From: Arabidopsis thaliana
Lineage: Eukaryota; Streptophyta; Magnoliopsida; Brassicales; Brassicaceae
Direction of reading: 5' to 3'
DNA: 64,000 nucleotides
NCBI RefSeq assembly: GCF_000001735.4
Contig: NC_003074.8
Coordinates: 15,321,261 to 15,385,260 of the forward strand
Shown piece after piece: positions 59,201 through 64,000 of this stretch; the stretch's first letter is position 1; the number at the start of each line of letters is the position of its first letter. The notes beneath the pieces were generated by a model, which was not told the origin of the DNA, did no database searches, and was given only the letters and a program-made list of their open reading frames with translations. Made by a program: the position numbers and the translations under genes.

Positions 59201-60354
59201 ATGAAAAGAATCCAGAAAAGGTGTGTCTATTACATAGGTCTTTCTATGGCTTGAAACAGTCACCAAGGCAAGGGAACACCGGGTTCAATGAATTCATGGA
59301 GGCTCATGGTTACAAGCTGAGCTCATATGTCAGCTGTGTGTATTTCAAGAAGTTTGCAGGTGGTGATTATGTGTTCATATTGCTATACGTAGACGACATT
59401 TTGATAGCTTTAAAGAACATGAAGCATGTAAGTGATCTCAAAGAGCTGCTGGGATCCGATTTTGAAATGAAGGATCTAGGTGAGGCAAATAAAATTTTGG
59501 GTATGGAGATAAACAGAGACAGACTTAAAGGTACTCTTTCTATCTCCCAGGAAGGTTATCTATTGAAGCTGTTGGGAACATTCAACATGGATCAATCCAA
59601 GCCGGTTCTAACGCCAATGGGAATACATTTTATATTGAGGTCTACTACAGATGAAGAAGTTAAAATTCAATATGAGGCAATGAGAACAGTTCCATATCAG
59701 AGTGCAATGGGAAGTCTGATGTATGTTATGATAGGTACAAGGCCTGATCTAGCACATTCTGTTGGTCTTGTCTGCAGGTTTATGAGCAAACCTCTTAAAG
59801 AAGATTAACAGGCAGTCAAGTGGGTCCTTAGGTATATTCAGGGATCATTGAAGAGAAAGCCGTGTTACACTAATAAGGGAGATTTCATAATTCAAGGCTA
59901 CTGTGATTCAAATCATGGTGCAGATCAAGACGGTAGAAGGTCAACTTCAGGAGTTGTATTCACTGTTGGTGGTAACGTGGTTAGTTGGAAGTCTAGCTTA
60001 CAGAAAGTAGTAGCTTTGTCATCAACAGAAGCTGAGTATATGGCATTGACAGAAGCATCAAAGGAAGCAGTTTGGTTACTAGGACTCATGAATGAACTCG
60101 GTTTTGAACAGGAAACAATTGACATTTACAGTGACTCACAGAGTGCCATTGCATTGGCTAAGAATGCAGTTCATCATGACAGGACTAAGCATATAGAGAT
60201 CAAGTACCATTTCATTAGGGAATTGATCTACAGTGGTTTAATAAGAGTGAAGAAGATTGTCACAGAGACCAATCCTGCAGATATATTGACAAAGGTTGTA
60301 CCAGTGGGAAAACTTGAGGAAGCTTTGGAGTTTCTCAGAGTTACAGAGAAATAA
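56300..60354 (+). pseudogene. Copia gag-pol region (fossil)
   Basis: Parts in order: Gag, with a CCHC knuckle (CWICGKESHFKRQC, about 56998); aspartic protease (WIMDTGCSFHMT, about 57185); the integrase zinc-binding region and catalytic core (about 57590-58250); reverse transcriptase with the YVDD site (LLYVDDILIA, about 59380-59410); and RNase H (about 59880-60300). The coding DNA is interrupted at about three places and is treated as a fossil. Confidence 0.93.
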
Positions 60355-60526
60355 GAAGAGCGGGTTAAGCCTCAAAATATAAAGCTGAGTGGGTTTACTC
60401 AGGAGATATGAAGCTCGGTGGGATTACTCAGGAGATAAGAAGTTGAGTGAGTTTACTCAATTGGTAAAAGCTGGGTTGGTTTAACCAGGTCCGGAGGTGG
60501 AGTCCAGAAAGCTAAGTCATGGCATT

Positions 60527-60544
60527 AGGGTCAAGGTGGAGAAT
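60527..60544 (+). other. Copia polypurine tract
   Basis: AGGGTCAAGGTGGAGAAT-like purine-rich run directly before the 3' LTR, where plus-strand priming occurs in this family. Confidence 0.75.
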
Positions 60545-60949
60545 TGTGAATAAGTGACCCAAATGCATATTATCCTTAAGTATAGGAAAGCCTCTATTCA
60601 AGTGAGAAGGTCTTCGGTTTTGGGTTAGTCAAAGCTTAACACGTGAGAGCACACGTGCGAACGACTACAACTGAGAATCAGCTTTATAATCCAAGTCTCT
60701 ATTTTCTTCTGTTGTAGAGTTTGTTTTGTAACAGAAAGAGAGAGAGAGAGAGAGAAGAGAGAGATTCTTGTAATCGAGTAATATTCTTTGTGGCTTAGTG
60801 GATTTCGGAGAGAGCCTCCGGCGAGACGTAGGGTTCCGTTTTGGAGCCTGAACTCGTAAAACTCTGGTGTCTTTTCTTTCTTTGAAATCAAATGAGAGTC
60901 GTGAGTGAAGTGAGCTAGATTCTTCTTCGATTCAAGTCAGAATCGTACA
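60545..60949 (+). repeat. Copia 3' LTR
   Basis: Begins TGTGAATAAG and ends GAATCGTACA. It is about 96% identical to the 5' LTR, with one small length difference in the GA run. Confidence 0.95.
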
Positions 60950-62922
60950 ACAACCCTCTTCTGTCTCCTGTCCAAGTTAAGAGGAGAAAAGTCTCACAAA
61001 AAGAGTTGTCCTCCAATCAGAAGGAAGAACAGGCGGCAGCCTTAAAGAGAGGGATAACATTGTCTGAAATATATGGCTTTCAAGACGTTGAACCAATGTT
61101 CATTGAGAGTGACTCACCCGATTTCAGAAGTCATAACATTGATCTTTCTAAAGAAGACGATGTTCTGTTTAAAGGAAGGGTTTTTGAAACCAAGGACGAG
61201 TTCAAAGTGGCACTGTCTATTTATGCAATCAATCAAATTTTCCGGTTTAGGTTTGTGAGATACGCCAAGTGTTATCTTGTAGCACAATGTGTTGACAAGA
61301 AATGCGACTGGCGGGTGTACGCGCATAAGATTGGTGATAGCGATGAGTACGAGGTTAGGAAAGTGAAGCTTCAACATGTGTGTGATGTGGAAACCCGAGG
61401 TCAATTTACCGTGCACGCCACTTCTAAGATAATCGCTGCTTTATTACGGTCGAAGTATGTCAATGTCACAACTGGTCCTAGAGCGAGAGATCTACCCTAA
61501 GCTGTTTTAGACGAGCATAATGTGACAACTTCTTATTGAAAATGCTGGAAAGCCAAGGAATTGGCAATATCTTCTGCTCAAGGGACAGAGGAGACTTCTT
61601 ACTTACTTTTGCCCCTATATTTGCATTTATTGCAACATGCAAATTCAGGGACATATTACCATTTAGAGATAGAGGATGATGATGTCAGAGATAAAAGGTT
61701 TAAGTATGCCTTTGTCTCACTGGGTGCAAGTATACAGGGTCTGAAATTCATTCGGCGTGTAGTTGTTGTGGATGGGACTCATCTTCAAGGGAAATACCAT
61801 GGGTGCTTATTAACTCCAAGTGGACAAGATACAAATTTCCAAGTATTTCCAATAGCTTTCGCTATAGTGGACAGCGAGAATCATAATTCTTGGACGTGGG
61901 TTTGATCTAACTATCATATCTGACCAGTCAATATACCATGCTAAGTCACTAGTGTACACTCAGGCGCACCACGTCTGTTGTCTTGTACACCTGAGGCGCA
62001 ATGTGAAAAGCTTGTATAAAGGAATGTCCGGACTTGTATGGAAAGCTGGGGAGATGTTCAGAGTTAATGATTTTAAGAAGGCATATGCACGTATTAAACG
62101 AAGGAAGCCTGAATGTTGGGAGTACCTTGAGGCTATTGGTGTTGAACATTGGACTCGTGCACACTGCAAAGGGGAGCAGTATAACCTAATGTCTAGCAAC
62201 ATTGTTGAATCTCTAAACAATGCCTTACTACCGGCTAAAGACAGCCCAGTTGTTGCTCTTATTGAATGTTTTTGGAAGATGCTTAGTAGGTTGTTTGAAG
62301 CCCGCAAGAAGAAAGTGTCTAATACCCTTGGATTGATTCCTGCAGAAGTTGAGAAAATCTTATTGAAGCAGCTTCCAGACTCAATAGGTGTAAGTGTTCG
62401 AAGTGCATCGGCTTGTGATTATGAAATAACAGCAAAAGATAGAGGAAAATTCTACGTATCATTAGAGAAACGTACATGCACTTGTCACTCATTTCAGCTA
62501 CTACAAATTCCTTGCCCACACGCAATGGCTGCTGCCCATAGCAGGGGAATAGAATACCGATCACTTGTTGGCTGCATGCATAAGAACGACATATGGGCTC
62601 CAACGTTTGACGGTGTTATCCTATCGGTTCAAGACCCATCAGAGGTGGGAGTACCTGATAGCATCAGGTTCCGCTTCATTCTTCCACCTAAGACTAAACG
62701 TCCTTCCAGGAGGCCCCCTAAAGTTAGTATACCATCAACCGAAGAGTTTGAGGTTAACATTCTTGCTCTTCATTTATATTATGATGTAACTAATTCATAC
62801 TCACAACAAAGTATGATTATTTATGCATGAAGAAACAGAATACTGGTACAAGGAAGAACAATTGCGGAAGGTGCAATGGTTTAGGATACAACAGGGTTCA
62901 GTGCCCAGTTCCGCTGAAATGA

Positions 62923-63475
62923 AGTGCATGCGTTTGAGGAATGGTGTACAACCAGAGAGTCTTCACTGGTAGTTTGTAAACTCGTTTTTATTTTTTTCGG
63001 CTTTAAGAAGGGGATGTGATTTTTGATACTTTAAGGGCTGAAGAACTATAGCTCAATCCGTTTTTTGGATTGACATACCCCTTATTTGATACTCTTCATT
63101 AAAGGTGTACACTTGTTTTGCTATGTAGTGTACACCCGTCGTAGTTGATTCAACGGATTTATTATGAGATGTTGTGATACATTCTGTGTTTAAATATCTA
63201 TTTTTGCAATTATTTTTGGTTATTTTTTTGCGAATTAAGTTACATATGTATCCATAATTTGCTGTTATTAAAAAGGTAAATTATTTGAAACTGAGAATGA
63301 AATGTTTCCCTCCTTCCTTTTTATCCTAACTATTTAAAAAAATTTGAAATGAAATTCCAATGTCGGATTGAAATGTTTCCCTCATTCCTTTTATCCTCAC
63401 TATTTGTGCTTATCCTAACTATTCTAGATCTTTCTAAATGTTTTTAAAAACATTGCGTGTATTTTATTTTACACA
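62923..63475. other. 3' noncoding flank of MULE A
   Basis: AT-rich DNA with GTGTACAC words near 63106 and 63128 and a duplicated GAAATGTTTCCCTC block (63300, 63370). No coding signal. Confidence 0.45.
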
Positions 63476-63479
63476 AAAA

Positions 63480-64000
63480 GCATAAGAGGACAAACTAGGT
63501 GTTTAAATAAAGTTGTCAAACTAGGTGCCAAACTAGGTGTCATTGCGTGTATATATGTTTAAATATAGCTGTCCCCCTTTCACTAAACTAGTCTCGCCTC
63601 ACTACCAACATGTAGGGTACGATTTAAAAAATCAAGGGCCAATACTTTCCCAAAAAAAACTTCTAGGCCATCACAAAAATAGTAACAAGACAAAGTAGGT
63701 TCTATTTTGTTTGTAATCTTACATATAGCTGTCCAACCTATTTTAATACTTTAATACTTTAATATGAGGACTGTGTCAGCCTTTTACTAGACTAGTCCTT
63801 TTAAGTTAATTAAATCAACAAAAGTCTTCTCACCACCAACATGTACGGTATAATAAAATCAATACAAGGGCCAATACAATCCGGAATAAAATATTGTAGT
63901 AGGATAACAACTTTTTTATTATTTTAATAAACAAGCAAACAATTCAACAAGGGGTCTCGTTCAACAAACATAAACAAGACAAATTAGGTGTACACAACTT
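63480..64000. repeat. Subterminal tandem repeats of MULE A flank
   Basis: Two imperfect units of about 230 bp (about 63545-63740 and 63745-63985) share ACTAGTC, CCAACATGTA, AAGGGCCAATAC and ACAAGACAAA blocks. The short word ACAAACTAGGTGT or variants recurs near 63492, 63517, 63531, 63690 and 63978. The array runs off the window edge. Confidence 0.6.

Larger units (their letters stand above)
55842..60949 (+). mobile_element. Copia LTR retrotransposon inserted in MULE A (fossil)
   Basis: The 5.1-kb element has two LTRs of about 400 bp, a primer-binding site, gag-pol coding DNA in one direction and a polypurine tract. The flanking duplication ACAAC is perfect (55837-55841; 60950-60954). The domain order protease, integrase, reverse transcriptase, RNase H makes it Ty1/copia; the motifs look like the Tork/Tnt1 lineage. 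The LTRs differ at about 16 positions in 403 (about 4%), which at usual plant rates means roughly one to three million years. Structurally complete, but the coding region is broken at about three places. Confidence 0.95.
51274..62922 (+). pseudogene. MULE A transposase gene (VANDAL-like), interrupted twice
   Basis: Exon 1 is 51274-51280 and exon 2 starts 51368 (GDESCVSMVGRWICYSNGWWDF), an N-terminal PB1-like domain. The exon is cut at 51460 by MULE B and resumes at 55014 (CINCGKIDTFKALEE). An acidic middle part (55500-55750) follows; the frame is cut again at 55842 by a Copia fossil and resumes at 60950. The MuDR zinc-finger region lies at about 61270-61390 (CVDKKCDWRV). The DDE domain has VVVVDGTHLQG (61760) and IISDQSIYH (61915). 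The SWIM finger is CTCHSFQLLQIPCPH (about 62476-62520). A last exon after 62829 has CGRCNGLGYNRVQC. Other damage: stops near 61498 and 61540 and a deletion near 61903 that removes the start of the second catalytic block. Confidence 0.85.

Overview
The window looks like pericentromeric plant DNA from Arabidopsis thaliana or a very close relative. Three host loci, an ELMO-domain gene, a small RING-H2 gene and JAZ11/TIFY3A, lie in the order I remember for Arabidopsis chromosome 3 (At3g43400, At3g43430, At3g43440). I could not check this against a database. The rest is mostly transposons, their debris and AT-rich spacer. Only four genes read cleanly: the RING gene, JAZ11, and two small genes inside a MULE-type region (an RPA-like OB-fold gene and an At2g35280-like gene).

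0-10 kb: a VANDAL-like Mutator region. It holds the N-terminal half of a MULE transposase (+), an RPA-like gene (+, four exons), an At2g35280-like gene (-), and a long multi-exon gene (-). That long gene carries DUF1985, basic and acidic segments and a C-terminal At2g35280-like domain where the usual Ulp1 protease of this gene class would be expected. The word TGTACG/CGTACA, often as TGTACGTA or the palindrome GTGTACGTACAC, is strongly clustered here, mainly in spacers and introns. This resembles the short-motif targets of VANDAL anti-silencing (VANC) proteins and is the best candidate for an undescribed system.

10-28.5 kb: an ELMO/CED-12 pseudogene carrying an LTR-element fragment, followed by a diverged LTR remnant, inverted F-box/LRR fragments and an F-box/FBD/LRR pseudogene split by a 564-bp MULE-type MITE. 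Next come a 2.1-kb terminal-inverted-repeat element with a minisatellite, a second degraded ELMO fragment, a second FBD fragment and a Helitron 3' end.

28.5-46.3 kb: a 5'-truncated degenerate LINE, an intact RING-H2 gene on the minus strand, the second copy of the 560-bp MITE, a near full-length broken LINE with target-site duplications, and a TIR element ending about 120 bp before the JAZ11 start codon.

46.4-51 kb: JAZ11, whose exons 2-4 and 5-7 are an internal duplication giving two TIFY/Jas modules, then a triplicated repeat and a palindromic hAT-type MITE.

51-64 kb: a nested complex. A MULE gene (A) is interrupted in one exon by another MULE (B, about 150-bp TIRs, 9-10 bp TSD). Further on it is interrupted by a Copia fossil (LTRs about 4% diverged, perfect 5-bp TSD). 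The 3' flank of MULE A carries subterminal tandem repeats with a different short motif.
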